Shown here piece after piece: positions 8,400 to 17,495 of a stretch of 64,000 bases of DNA. The position numbers were made by a program, and so were the translations under genes. Below the pieces are notes generated by a model, which saw nothing but the letters and a program-made list of their open reading frames with translations, did no database searches and was not told the origin of the DNA. Every line of letters starts with the position of its first letter. Position 1 is the first letter of the stretch. Source of the stretch: Methylobacterium platani (GTDB lineage Bacteria; Pseudomonadota; Alphaproteobacteria; Rhizobiales; Beijerinckiaceae); assembly GCF_001653715.1 (NCBI RefSeq), contig NZ_LWHQ01000005.1:1-64000 (forward strand). Direction: 5' to 3'.

Positions 8400-9086
8400 T
8401 TATTTTAAAAAGAATCTCTCGTGCGTTTGGCGTTCACTCCAGTGCCCTCCGGGTTTGCGATAGCTGTAGTGGGACGCAATTTCGAATCCGGATTGACGAT
8501 TATCTTTCATGAAGTGCAAAAATATTGTTTTCTCAAATTCAGGTTTTAGCTTGGGGCGAGATTCTGTTTCTTCAAAGAAAGACTGCAGAAATGTATAAGT
8601 TCCAGTCAGGCCGAACAGACTGTACGGAACATAATCAGGGGTGCTCTGTTCTTTCTGCCATTGATGCTCAATGTTGTCGATAATTCGGTTGATGAGAGGA
8701 TCGAGTTCAGGGGCGTGTTTCCTTGCAGCGATGGCGCCATTCATTAAATCAAAATCGGTCGGCTTTTGTATCAACCATCCCTTGCCAAATAATATAACGT
8801 TATATTCGAAAATTTTATCAAGTGTTACGAGAAGATCACTTGGAGCTGTAGGTCCCATATGCGCGTCGAGGTAAAAACCGCCGAACTCACGCAGTAAAAT
8901 TAAGCGAGCAATATCCGATTTTGCCGACGGAAGTCTAATTAATTTATAAATTTGGACAAAATTTTGAGGAAGCAGCGGGATGACATCTTCGTCAGTAAAA
9001 ACTCTGAACTCAGGAAAAATTTCTCTCCAGGCCGCCGCGGCCGGCGCCGTGCTCACCTCGTTGCTTGTCCAGTACATAAACGGCAT
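8400..9086 (-). CDS. Glycosyltransferase with sugar-binding DXD-like region
   Basis: A 228-residue protein resembling the Gly_transf_sug/capsular polysaccharide transferase family. The hallmark KSDIARLILLREFGGFYLDAHM (residues 56-77) is present, but the usual DxD is DAH (D74, H76), so metal binding may differ. It begins MPFMYWTSNE, typical of these short enzymes. Codon use is clearly AT-richer than the flanks (AAA, ATT, TTT, TTA codons), suggesting acquisition by transfer. It stands alone on the minus strand, about 270 nt downstream of a second glycosyltransferase. The acceptor is unknown; envelope or exopolysaccharide decoration is likely. Confidence 0.75.
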   Translation of the reverse strand: MPFMYWTSNEVSTAPAAAAWREIFPEFRVFTDEDVIPLLPQNFVQIYKLIRLPSAKSDIARLILLREFGGFYLDAHMGPTAPSDLLVTLDKIFEYNVILFGKGWLIQKPTDFDLMNGAIAARKHAPELDPLINRIIDNIEHQWQKEQSTPDYVPYSLFGLTGTYTFLQSFFEETESRPKLKPEFEKTIFLHFMKDNRQSGFEIASHYSYRKPGGHWSERQTHERFFLK

Positions 9087-9359
9087 CTAATCTGCCTATT
9101 CGTTCGCCGAGTTGATGGACGCAACGATACTCGCTCGGCTTCGGCGCGTCCATATGCCGGCATCTCGGTCCTCCGATGGAGTGTCGCGCGGCAATCAGAC
9201 CGCTGGCGCTACCGTATCCGTCCATGCAGCGACCGTTTCGATGTCGAACATCGATGATTCGGACCATGTCGTCGAACGCCTAAGGCGTTGGCTGGATCGA
9301 GTGACGAAGAGGCAGGCTGCCGGCCTGCACCGCAAGCCGGCTCTCGCCATGTAATTTCG

Positions 9360-10346
9360 TTAGGTGAGTTTGGTGATACGTGTCTCGATGGCTTCCGAGT
9401 AAGATCGCGCTTCGGGCACCGCCTGAATCATTTGCCCGTATCGCGAGGAGAGCTCGCTCAGATGACCGACCAGCGCTTTCACAGCGCTCATCTCGGGGTC
9501 GTTGGCTGGGGTATATCTCAGCTCGCCGCCTCGGTAGCGCATCGGATCGTGGACGAGATGTGACCCTTCGTTCTTCCGGGTCAGGAACCACTCCGAACGC
9601 AGCAGGTCCTGTGGGCGATCGCGTATCGTTTCAAAGGGCCCCCTGTAATGCGCGGAGAATCCCTGTTGTACCATATCGGGGCCGGCGGCCAGCACCTTCG
9701 ACCAGCCGCGGACGACTTTCGTGACGTATTGCGCTGGGCCTCTCTCGCCGAAATGGCAGATCCACAAATTAGGTTCAATTTTAATGGCGCCTCCGCTCCC
9801 GTCGGGAAGGATGACGACGTGCTGGCCTTCGGAGATCAGCCCGCCTACATCGCGCAGACGTTTGCTGACGAGAACCTTGAAGTCATGGTAATCTTTGTTC
9901 CGATGGACCATCCGTCTCGGTACAAGATTTTCCGATGTTTTGTCGGTGCGTGTATAATTATAATGAACCCATGGTGCTTGAACGGCAACAACGTGGCTCT
10001 GAGAGGAGTCTAGATCTCTTAGATAGCTCGACAATCCTCCAGCCAAGCGAGAGTCGTCGTAGAATTCGTCACCATCCAGGCAGGCGACCCAATCGGCGCC
10101 ATGATTGTCGAGAGCTTCGTTAAAGAGCCAGTTATTGAGATTTCTTTCCGAAAAACAAATGGAATTCGTGCTATAAATCGATAAATTCAAACCTTCATTG
10201 TGAAGATTTTTCATTATTTCCAGCGTACCATCCCGGCTGCCGTTATCGAGAACAACATGATGGTCAACGAATGTTGCGGTATGTCGCAGGAAAGCCTCAA
10301 TAATATCAGCTTCGTCTAATATTCGGCTGACCGCTACAATGCGCAT
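9360..10346 (-). CDS. GT-A fold glycosyltransferase, family 2-like
   Basis: About 328 residues. The start MRIVAVSRILDEADIIEAFL followed by VVLDNGSRDGT and CLDGDEF (residues 90-95, the nucleotide-sugar/metal site) identifies a GT2-like enzyme of the Glyco_tranf_2_4 type. ATG at 10346 is preferred over one at 10373 because GGGGGA lies six bases upstream and family similarity begins there. The N-terminal half is AT-rich, as in the next glycosyltransferase gene. The 273 nt between them (9087-9359) hold no convincing gene. Both lie on the minus strand between a DUF1214/1254 pair and a PBP gene. Confidence 0.75.
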   Translation of the reverse strand: MRIVAVSRILDEADIIEAFLRHTATFVDHHVVLDNGSRDGTLEIMKNLHNEGLNLSIYSTNSICFSERNLNNWLFNEALDNHGADWVACLDGDEFYDDSRLAGGLSSYLRDLDSSQSHVVAVQAPWVHYNYTRTDKTSENLVPRRMVHRNKDYHDFKVLVSKRLRDVGGLISEGQHVVILPDGSGGAIKIEPNLWICHFGERGPAQYVTKVVRGWSKVLAAGPDMVQQGFSAHYRGPFETIRDRPQDLLRSEWFLTRKNEGSHLVHDPMRYRGGELRYTPANDPEMSAVKALVGHLSELSSRYGQMIQAVPEARSYSEAIETRITKLT

Positions 10347-10785
10347 ACCACGTCCCCCAAAATCGATCGGCATTTAGAATGAAGGGGCTGCCGATATCAA
10401 CCCTCCTACCCTTGTGCCTTCACTACGACGCGAAAGCGTCCGGCCCGTCAACGCGATCGAACGGGTCCAGCTCGACGCCACTGCGGTATCGTGCCGTCGT
10501 CTCGACAAGCCGGGTGGCAGGTCGATGCCGTGAGGGCCGGATTGCTTCCGTAACCGCGTGCGGCCGGATGACGTGAGAGAGGGTCTGATCGCCCTGCCGG
10601 CTTATCCGAGGATTCGGTCTCGGGATTGCACGGCGCAAGTCCATCTGTCGCCGTTCCCGGCCGCCCGCCATGGCTGCATGGCTGAGACCGCTCGGCGGAT
10701 CGCATGTCCTTGCTTTGGCGCGAACTCCACCGACGGGAGACTGCGAAAATCCAAGGTTGTGATGTCCAGGGGCCAGGGGCAGGCC
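10347..10785. other. Intergenic, 439 nt, no convincing gene
   Basis: Between the glycosyltransferase start and the 3' end of the PBP gene I see only short readings with no family features, no clear promoter and no strong terminator. It may be the junction of the transferred glycosyltransferase islet. Confidence 0.5.
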
Positions 10786-13011
10786 TCACGGCACCCCGAC
10801 CTGCCCGCCGACCGCATTGAACGCCGCCCGCCCCGGCACCGGGCTCTCGACCGAGCGGAACAGGTGGCCGAGGCCCCCCAGCACCTCGAAGGAGCGGCGC
10901 GACAGGGCGCCGGCCGGTGCCCCGGGGGGCGGCGCGGTCGGGGCGGGGCCCTGCGCGGTCCGGGCGCCGGCCTTGTCGGACTCGAAGCCCGGCAGGGGCT
11001 TGATCTCGATGCCCTGGTGGGCCGGGGCCATCACCTCGTGGAAGGTGATCGCCGGCAGCGAGCCGCCGGTGAGGTTCTTGGTCGAGGAATGGTCGTCGTT
11101 GCCGTACCAGACCGCGGTCACGAGGTTGCCGGTGAAGCCGACGAACCAGGCGTCGCGGTAGGCGTTGGTGGTGCCCGACTTGCCGGCGGTGCGAACCCCC
11201 TCGATCGCCGCCTTGCGGCCGGTGCCCTCGTCGACGACCTTGTTGAGCATGAAGTTCATGTCGGCGACGACGCGGGTCGAGAGCACCTGCTCGGGGGGCG
11301 CCTCGCTGGTGTCGTGGCGGTAGATCACCTCGCCGGCGCCGGTGCGGATCTCGGTCGCCGCGTAGGGCCTGGCCTGCCGGCCGCCGTTGGCGAAGACCGA
11401 GTAGCCGGCGGCCTGGTCGAGCACGGTCACCTCGGCCGAGCCGATCGGCAGCGAGACCGAATCGACGAGGTTCGAGGTGACGCCCATCTTGTGGGCGAGC
11501 GCGATGATCTTGGCCCGGCCGAGCTTGGCCGCGCGGGCGTCGTGGGTCTCGCCGAGCTGCTTGCCCATGGCGATCGAGAACTGCACCGGGATGGTGTTGA
11601 TCGATTTCGCCACCGCGACCCAGAGCGGCACCGTGCCGGCGAAGGAGCGGCCGTAATTCGCCGGGCACCAGTTGCCGATGCAGACTGGCCGGTCGACCAC
11701 CTTGCTCTCGGGCCGCCACTGCCCGGTGGCGAGCGCCGCCGCGTAGACGTAGGGCTTGAACGACGAGCCGGGCTGGCGCAGCGCGTCGGTGGCGCGGTTG
11801 AACTGGCTCTGGCCGTAATCGGCCCCGCCGACCATCGCCCGCACCGCCCCGTCCGGGTCCATGGTCACGAGGGCCGCCTGCTCGACGTCGAAGGCGTCGC
11901 CGAACTGGCGCAGCACGTTCTCCACCGCCTGGTCGGCCCGTTTCTGGATCGCGAGGTCGAGCGGGGTCTTCACGACCAGCACCCGCTCCTTCTTCAGCTT
12001 GCCCTCGTCGGCGAGCTTCTTGATCTCGTTGAAGGCCCAGTCGAGGTAGTAGTCGGCGCTGATGTCGCGCGAGCGCGTCACCGGGGTCGCCGGGTTGCGC
12101 AGGGCCGACTGGATCTGGCCCTCGGTCAGGTAGCCGGCCTCGACCATGTTGTGCAGCACGTCGGCCGCCCGGGCGCGCGCCGCCGGCAGGTTGACGTGCG
12201 GGGCGTACTTCGTCGGCGCCTTGAACAGGCCGGCCAGCATCGCGGCTTCCGGCAGGGTGATGTCCTTGAGGTTCTTGCCGAAATAGTAATCCGCCGCCGC
12301 CGCCGCCCCGAAGGTGCCGCCGCCCATGTAGGCGCGGTCGAGGTAGAGCTTCAGGATCTCGTTCTTGGTCAGGTGGCATTCGAGCCAGAGCGCCAGGAAC
12401 GCCTCGTTGACCTTGCGCTCGAGCGAGCGCTCGTTCGACAGGAACAGGTTCTTGGCGAGCTGCTGGGTCAGCGACGAGCCGCCCTGGACGTGGCCACCGC
12501 CCCGCGCATTCACCGTGACGGCGCGCAGCGTCCCGATCGGGTCGATGCCCCAATGCTCGTAGAAGCGCCGGTCCTCGGTCGAGATCAGCGCCTTGATCAG
12601 GATGTCGGGAAACTCGTCGATGCGCAGCGAGTCGTCGTGCTTGATGCCGCGCCGCCCGACCTCGGTGCCGTAGCGGTCGAGGAAGGTCACGGCGAGGTCC
12701 GGGGCCTTCAGCCAGTTCTCGCTGGTCTGGTTGAAGGCGGGCTGGGCGAGGGTCAGCATCACCACGCCGCCGGCGAGCCCGAGCGTCACCGCCTCGCTCG
12801 CGAGGTCGAGGGCGACGCGCTTGGCGCCCCGGGTGCGGAAGCGCCGCTGGACGCCCTCGGAGAACCGGCCATAGGCCTCGCCGAAGGAGCGGCCGCCGCT
12901 GTAGAGGCCGTCGTTCAGCCAGGCGTCGAAGCCGAGCATCCCGCGCGACAGGCGGGTCCGGAGCCGGGTCGGCCGGTCGGTGGGCGGGGTCTCGGGCCGA
13001 TCGTCGGGCAC
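10786..13011 (-). CDS. Class A penicillin-binding protein (PBP1A-type)
   Basis: Bifunctional peptidoglycan glycosyltransferase/transpeptidase, 741 residues. A cytoplasmic Arg-rich start and one membrane segment (about 67-90) precede the GT51 domain with EDRRFYEHWGIDP, GGSSLTQQLAKNL and ILKLYLDRAYMGGGTFG. The transpeptidase domain carries SxxK in PGSSFKPY, SxN in KSINTIP, and KSG in GKSGTTNAYRDAWFVGFTG. The Pro/Ala-rich tail after about residue 690 is probably unstructured. GTG at 13011, with GAGGA about 10 nt upstream. It stands alone; the divergent neighbour is a YcgN-type gene. Essential or redundant status cannot be judged here. Confidence 0.9.
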   Translation of the reverse strand: MPDDRPETPPTDRPTRLRTRLSRGMLGFDAWLNDGLYSGGRSFGEAYGRFSEGVQRRFRTRGAKRVALDLASEAVTLGLAGGVVMLTLAQPAFNQTSENWLKAPDLAVTFLDRYGTEVGRRGIKHDDSLRIDEFPDILIKALISTEDRRFYEHWGIDPIGTLRAVTVNARGGGHVQGGSSLTQQLAKNLFLSNERSLERKVNEAFLALWLECHLTKNEILKLYLDRAYMGGGTFGAAAAADYYFGKNLKDITLPEAAMLAGLFKAPTKYAPHVNLPAARARAADVLHNMVEAGYLTEGQIQSALRNPATPVTRSRDISADYYLDWAFNEIKKLADEGKLKKERVLVVKTPLDLAIQKRADQAVENVLRQFGDAFDVEQAALVTMDPDGAVRAMVGGADYGQSQFNRATDALRQPGSSFKPYVYAAALATGQWRPESKVVDRPVCIGNWCPANYGRSFAGTVPLWVAVAKSINTIPVQFSIAMGKQLGETHDARAAKLGRAKIIALAHKMGVTSNLVDSVSLPIGSAEVTVLDQAAGYSVFANGGRQARPYAATEIRTGAGEVIYRHDTSEAPPEQVLSTRVVADMNFMLNKVVDEGTGRKAAIEGVRTAGKSGTTNAYRDAWFVGFTGNLVTAVWYGNDDHSSTKNLTGGSLPAITFHEVMAPAHQGIEIKPLPGFESDKAGARTAQGPAPTAPPPGAPAGALSRRSFEVLGGLGHLFRSVESPVPGRAAFNAVGGQVGVP

Positions 13012-13263
13012 TGCGGCGGGTCCTCGGGTGGCGCGATGTCGGGTCTAGCAAACCTCGCATCGTAGCGCGAGGCGGTGCGGCCGTCGCAGGCCTCCGCGGC
13101 CTATATGGGGCGCCCGCGCACCGACACGACGTCGCAGGATTGCGCAGGCGCCGCCGGCCGCGCTTGCCCCCGGCCCCCGCCCGCGGCACAGGGTAAGGGC
13201 ATTCCCGCCCGTCGATCCCTCACAGGCGCCGCCGATCCGGCGCCCCGAAGGCCTGAAGCACCC

Positions 13264-13812
13264 GTGGCCAAAGCCCGCAGCAAGACCCCGCGCCCGCCCG
13301 TCTCCCTCAAGGCCGCGACCCCGTTCTGGCGCGAGAAGACCCTGGAGGCGATGACTCTGCAGGAATGGGAGAGCCTGTGCGACGGCTGCGGCCGCTGCTG
13401 CCTGCTCAAGCTCGAGGACGAGGATTCGGGCGAGATCCACTACACCGACATCGGCTGCACGCTGCTCGACGCCGGCACCTGCCGCTGCCGCGACTACGCG
13501 CGGCGCCAGCGCAAGGTGCCCGACTGCGTCCGCCTGACGCCCGAGGCGGTGCGCAGCCTGCCGTGGCTGCCGCCGACCTGCGGCTACCGCCTGGTGCGCG
13601 ACGGGCACGACCTGCCCTGGTGGCACCCGCTCGTCTCGGGAACCCGCGCGACCGTGCACGAGGCCGGCATCTCGGTCCGCGGGCGCGTCAGCGGCACCGA
13701 GGAGGAGTTCGAGACCGAGGAGCTGCCGGACCGCATCGTCGACTGGCCGGGCCGCGATCCCGAGGCCGGCGATACCGAGAGCCGGGATCGCGACCCGCAA
13801 TCGGGTCGATGA
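13264..13812 (+). CDS. YcgN-family cysteine-cluster protein (UPF0260)
   Basis: A 182-residue soluble protein of the UPF0260/YcgN family. The two cysteine clusters are intact: CDGCGRCC near residue 40, and [23 protein letters not shown] about 25 residues later, followed by [13 protein letters not shown] and the [10 protein letters not shown] motif. Metal or Fe-S binding is inferred from the cysteines; the function is not established. GTG at 13264 is the first start giving family similarity ([12 protein letters not shown]). The Asp/Arg-rich C-terminus is variable. Confidence 0.85.
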   Translation: MAKARSKTPRPPVSLKAATPFWREKTLEAMTLQEWESLCDGCGRCCLLKLEDEDSGEIHYTDIGCTLLDAGTCRCRDYARRQRKVPDCVRLTPEAVRSLPWLPPTCGYRLVRDGHDLPWWHPLVSGTRATVHEAGISVRGRVSGTEEEFETEELPDRIVDWPGRDPEAGDTESRDRDPQSGR

Positions 13813-13921
13813 TACTCGCCCGGAGTTTTTGAGGAACGGGTCCGGGCCCCCCGGCGTTGCCCGGCCGTGCGTCAGGCGTTCCGCCCCGCACGCTCGTTCC
13901 GCCCGCCCCAGGCGCAGCCGC

Positions 13922-13975
13922 GGTCATTTGGCCGACGGGGGGCACTTGGCCGGCGACGGTCACTTGGCCGGCGAG
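13922..13975. repeat. Three 18-bp tandem repeats upstream of gshB
   Basis: The core CAYTTGGCCGRCG recurs at 13925, 13943 and 13961, giving three 18-bp units. They lie in the 350-nt gap (13813-14162) between the YcgN gene and gshB, about 190 nt before gshB. In one frame they would encode a six-residue repeat, but no ORF there has family support. Nothing else is visible in this gap. Confidence 0.75.
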
Positions 13976-14162
13976 ACCCCGATCGGCGTCGCTCGCTGCG
14001 TTGGCACGCGACTTGCGATGCCCTCCCAGGCCCTCATGGGCGTTTCCTCCCTCGACTTGGGGCCCCGCCGCACCCGCTGCGCGCGGGGCCCTCCTTCGTC
14101 CCGGGCCGTTGCCATCGGGCGCGGGCCGCCCGATAACCCGGGCGACCGGAGATACCCCCGAC

Positions 14163-15119
14163 ATGGCCCTCACCGTCGCGGTCCAGATGGACCCGATCCA
14201 GGCGATCCGCATCGCCGGCGACACCACCTTCGCGCTGCTGCTGGAGGCTCAGAGCCGCGGCCACACGCTCCTGCACTACACGCCCGACCGGCTCTCGATG
14301 CGCGACGGGCGCGTCACCGCCCGGGTCGAGCCGCTGCGGGTGCAGGACGTCGAGGGCGATCACGCGGCCCTCGGCGCCCAGGAGCGGGTCAACCTCGCCG
14401 AGGTCGACGTGGTGCTGATGCGCCAGGACCCGCCCTTCGACCTCGCCTACATCACGGCGACGCACCTGCTCGAGCGGATCCACCCGCAGACGCTGGTGGT
14501 GAACAATCCCTTCGAGGTGCGCAACGCCCCCGAGAAGCTGTTCGTCACCGCCTATCCCGAGCTGATGCCCCCGACCCTGATCACCCGCGACAAGCGGGAG
14601 ATCGAGGAGTTCCGCGCCGAGCACGGCGCCGTGGTGATGAAGCCGCTGCACGGGCATGGCGGCGCCGCGGTGCTGCGGGTGCTGCCCGACGACCCGAATT
14701 TCGGCTCGATGTTCGACCTGTTCTCGGTCACCTTCCGCGAGCCCTGGGTGGTGCAGCGCTTCCTGCCGCGGATCACCGAGGGCGACAAGCGCATCATCCT
14801 GGTCGACGGCGAGCCTCTCGGGGCCGTCAACCGGGTGCCGGCGGCCAACGACATCCGCTCCAACATGGTGCGGGGCGGCACCGGCGGGGCCACCGCGCTC
14901 ACCCCGCGCGAGCAGGAGATCTGCGCGGCGATCGGCCCGGAGCTGCGCCGCCGCGGCCTGATCCTCGTCGGCATCGACGTAATCGACGGCAACCTGACCG
15001 AGATCAACGTCACCTCGCCGACCGGCATCCGGGCGATCAAGCGCCTCGGCGGCCCCGACCTCGCGGGCCCGGTCTGGGACGCGATCGAGGCCAAGGTGAC
15101 GAAACCGCAGAGCGCCTGA
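14163..15119 (+). CDS. gshB: Glutathione synthetase
   Basis: ATP-grasp ligase joining gamma-glutamylcysteine and glycine, the last step of glutathione synthesis, in the cytoplasm. The 318 residues match the bacterial GshB length. Visible motifs are VAVQMDPI at the start, LMRQDPPFD (dipeptide site), [25 protein letters not shown] (ATP loop), [14 protein letters not shown] and the metal/ATP region [22 protein letters not shown] at 14163 is at the family start; longer in-frame upstream readings are Pro/Arg-rich noise. It ends convergently 24 nt from the AI-2E transporter gene. Glutathione use fits the GST gene at 47.3 kb and methylotroph formaldehyde metabolism. Confidence 0.93.
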   Translation: MALTVAVQMDPIQAIRIAGDTTFALLLEAQSRGHTLLHYTPDRLSMRDGRVTARVEPLRVQDVEGDHAALGAQERVNLAEVDVVLMRQDPPFDLAYITATHLLERIHPQTLVVNNPFEVRNAPEKLFVTAYPELMPPTLITRDKREIEEFRAEHGAVVMKPLHGHGGAAVLRVLPDDPNFGSMFDLFSVTFREPWVVQRFLPRITEGDKRIILVDGEPLGAVNRVPAANDIRSNMVRGGTGGATALTPREQEICAAIGPELRRRGLILVGIDVIDGNLTEINVTSPTGIRAIKRLGGPDLAGPVWDAIEAKVTKPQSA

Positions 15120-15143
15120 CGCCACCCGGAGGGGGAGGGCGCT

Positions 15144-16310
15144 TCAGCCCGCATCCTCCCCCAGCGTGTCCTCGATGTAGAGCCGGTCGAGCAGCACCTT
15201 GGCGACCGCCATCAGCGGGAGCGCCAGGGCGACGCCCCAGAGGCCGAACAGCACGCCGAGCAGGATCTGGCCGGCGAACAGGGTGGCGGGCGGGATGTCG
15301 AGCGCGCGCTTCTGCACGAACGGCGTCAGCACGTAGCTCTCCAGCGTCTGCACCAGCAGGTAGACGCACAGGCCCGCGACCACCCCCTTGAGCCCCGAGG
15401 CCAGGGAGGCGAGCACGATGATGATGCCGGCGACCAGCGCCCCGATGGTCGGGATGAAGCAGAGCAGTCCGGCCTGGAGCCCGAGCACCAGGGCGCCGTC
15501 GATGCCGACCAGGGTCAGCCCGAGCCAGACGCAGACGAAGATCGCCGCCATCACCACGAGCTGCCCGAACAGCCAGTGGCGCAGGGTGATGCCGATGTCG
15601 TCGGCGACCGAGGCCGCATGGGTGCGGTGGCGCGAGGGCACGAAGCGCAGGAGCCCGTCGCGGTAGGTCCGCGGCTCGGCCGCCACGAACAGGCCGAGCA
15701 CCACCACGATGAACACGTTGCCGATGGCGCCGAACACCGCCAGCGCCACCGTCGAGGCCTGGCCGAGCACGCTGCCGGCGCCCGACAGGAGCGTGCCGGG
15801 GCTCGGCAGGCCGCCGGCCTTCGGGGCGGCCGGGGCCTCCGCGCCCGCCTCGCCGCCGGTGCTCTCGCCGCCTTGCGCCGCCGCGTCCTTGAGCTTGCCG
15901 AAATCGAGGAAGCGGGTGTCGATCCCGCGGGCGTCGAGCCAGGACTTCACGGTGCCGGATTGCTGGCGCAGCGTCTGGCCCAGCCGCGCCGCCTGGTCGG
16001 CCACGGTGGCCCCGCCGAGCCCGACCATGCCGAGCACCAGCACCGTGAGCAGCAGGCTGACGATCGCGAGCCGGAACCCGTGCCCGAGGGGGACGACGCG
16101 GCCGAGATAATGCGTCAGCCCGTCGAGGAAGACCGCGAACAGGATCCCGGCGAAGATCAGGAGCAGCGTGTCGGCCGAGCGCCAGGCCAGCAGCATCAGG
16201 GCCGTGAACACCACCACGGCGATGCCCGCGAGGACGAGCGAGCGGGTACTGCCCCAGGCCGGTCGGGCGGTGTCGGGGCGGGGGCCGGCCTGGGGTGGGG
16301 AAACGGGCAT
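15144..16310 (-). CDS. AI-2E family (UPF0118/YhhT-like) membrane transporter
   Basis: A 388-residue polytopic inner-membrane protein with about seven hydrophobic segments: two near the N-terminus (SLVLAGIAVVVFTALMLLAW, DTLLLIFAGILFAVFLDG), a long extracytoplasmic coiled region, then a block ending in GVLFGLWGVALALPLMAVAKVLLDRLYIED. The family stretch L..G..A.LCFIPTIGALVAGI is present. Members export varied small molecules; AI-2 export is known for only a few, so the substrate is open. An Ala/Gly-rich insert (about residues 130-175) is unusual. ATG at 16310. Confidence 0.85.
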   Translation of the reverse strand: MPVSPPQAGPRPDTARPAWGSTRSLVLAGIAVVVFTALMLLAWRSADTLLLIFAGILFAVFLDGLTHYLGRVVPLGHGFRLAIVSLLLTVLVLGMVGLGGATVADQAARLGQTLRQQSGTVKSWLDARGIDTRFLDFGKLKDAAAQGGESTGGEAGAEAPAAPKAGGLPSPGTLLSGAGSVLGQASTVALAVFGAIGNVFIVVVLGLFVAAEPRTYRDGLLRFVPSRHRTHAASVADDIGITLRHWLFGQLVVMAAIFVCVWLGLTLVGIDGALVLGLQAGLLCFIPTIGALVAGIIIVLASLASGLKGVVAGLCVYLLVQTLESYVLTPFVQKRALDIPPATLFAGQILLGVLFGLWGVALALPLMAVAKVLLDRLYIEDTLGEDAG

Positions 16311-16398
16311 GTCCGATGATCTCTTCCGCCGGCGGTGCGGCCCGCCTCGAAGCCGGAGAGATAGCCGCGCGCGGCCGTTCGGCGATCCCGTCGTCCTC

Positions 16399-16821
16399 TC
16401 AAGCCTCCTCGCGCCGGCGCCGCACGCCGGCGAGCACGGCGGGATGGGCGGAGGTCGTCCAGGCGGGGCCCGCCTCCGGCGGGTCGACGGCGATGGGCTT
16501 GGGCAGGGCGAGCGTCGGGGCCGGGCGCCGGGGCGTCCAGTCCTTCACCTCCCACTCCTTGACCTCGACGACCTCGACCGGCTGCAGCCGCGGCGGCTGC
16601 GGCGGCACCTTCCGGCGCGCCGGCTGGGCCGGGCGGCCGCCGAACATCCGCAGCAGCGCCCAGCCGGCGAGTCCGCCCCAGGCGAGGAGCACGCCTCCCG
16701 GCGTCGGCCGCTCGGAGAGCAGGATGGTTCCGAGCCCGATCAACGCGCAGGCCATCGCGAGGGTGCGCGCGCTGAGCGGGTCGAAGGGAAGCGGATCGGG
16801 CGGGCGGTGATCGCGGAGCAT
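16399..16821 (-). CDS. Small membrane protein of unknown function
   Basis: 140 residues with two predicted membrane helices near the N-terminus (LAMACALIGLGTILL, GGVLLAWGGLAGWALLRMF) and a Pro-rich cytoplasmic tail containing VEVVEVKEWEVKDW. I recognise no family. ATG at 16821; it is followed on the same strand by the AI-2E transporter gene 88 nt away, so cotranscription is possible. It lies 70 nt downstream of moaE. Confidence 0.55.
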   Translation of the reverse strand: MLRDHRPPDPLPFDPLSARTLAMACALIGLGTILLSERPTPGGVLLAWGGLAGWALLRMFGGRPAQPARRKVPPQPPRLQPVEVVEVKEWEVKDWTPRRPAPTLALPKPIAVDPPEAGPAWTTSAHPAVLAGVRRRREEA

Positions 16822-16891
16822 GAGGCGATCCTGCCGCAGGCCGGTCAGCGATTCGTCAGCCCGATCGCTCGAATTCGCGGTAATCCCCGTT

Positions 16892-17356
16892 TCACACGCC
16901 CGACCAGCGCGCCGCCGCCGCCGCGTCGTGCTCCGTCGCGTCGACCCAGCCGCCGAGGCTGCCGTCGGCGCGGTGCTCGCGCTTCCAGAACGGCGCGCGG
17001 GTCTTGAGGTAGTCCATCAGGAAGCTCGCGGCCTCGAAGGCGGCGGTGCGGTGGGCCGAGGCCGCGAGCACCAGCACGATGCCCTCGCCCGGGCGGACGA
17101 GGCCATGGCGGTGGATCGCCACCGCGCCCTGGAGCGGCCAGCGCGCGGCGGCCTCCGCGAGCACCCGGCCGATCTCGGCCTCGGCCATGCCGGGATAATG
17201 CTCGAGCTCGAGGGCGGCGAGCCGCCCGTCCTCGTCGCGGCACAGGCCGGTGAAGCTCACGATGGCGCCCGCCCGCCCGCCGAGCTCCGCCGTGAGGGCG
17301 GCGATCTCGGCCGCGACGTCGAAGGGCTCGGGCTGGATCGAGAGGCGGGGCGTCAT
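16892..17356 (-). CDS. moaE: Molybdopterin synthase catalytic subunit
   Basis: Large subunit of molybdopterin synthase, which adds the dithiolene sulfurs from MoaD thiocarboxylate to precursor Z. The 154 residues carry the family motifs GAIVSFTGLCRDEDG, LELEHYPGMAE, AIHRHGLVRPGEGIV and MDYLKTRAPFWKRE, with the catalytic lysines in the last. MoaD is usually adjacent, but no moaD-like gene is seen upstream (a divergent acyltransferase-fold gene follows). ATG at 17356. Confidence 0.93.
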   Translation of the reverse strand: MTPRLSIQPEPFDVAAEIAALTAELGGRAGAIVSFTGLCRDEDGRLAALELEHYPGMAEAEIGRVLAEAAARWPLQGAVAIHRHGLVRPGEGIVLVLAASAHRTAAFEAASFLMDYLKTRAPFWKREHRADGSLGGWVDATEHDAAAAARWSGV

Positions 17357-17495
17357 GGCGGGTCCGGGCTGCGCGGGGGTGGCCCGCCTCTTACCACGAA
17401 CGGTCCGCGCGGGGATCCGGGGCTGGCCGCGGCCGCGGATCGGCGTAGATGTGAGGACCAGGAACGGCCGAACGCGGCCGGACGGAGGACCGCCC

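Noticed and set aside
10448..13189. A 913-codon minus-strand reading in another frame over the PBP gene
   Set aside because: The overlapping PBP frame has full GT51 and transpeptidase motifs; this one is Arg/Pro/Ala-rich noise.
15144..16310. Quorum-sensing (AI-2) system
   Set aside because: Only the broad AI-2E transporter family; no luxS or lsr genes near.
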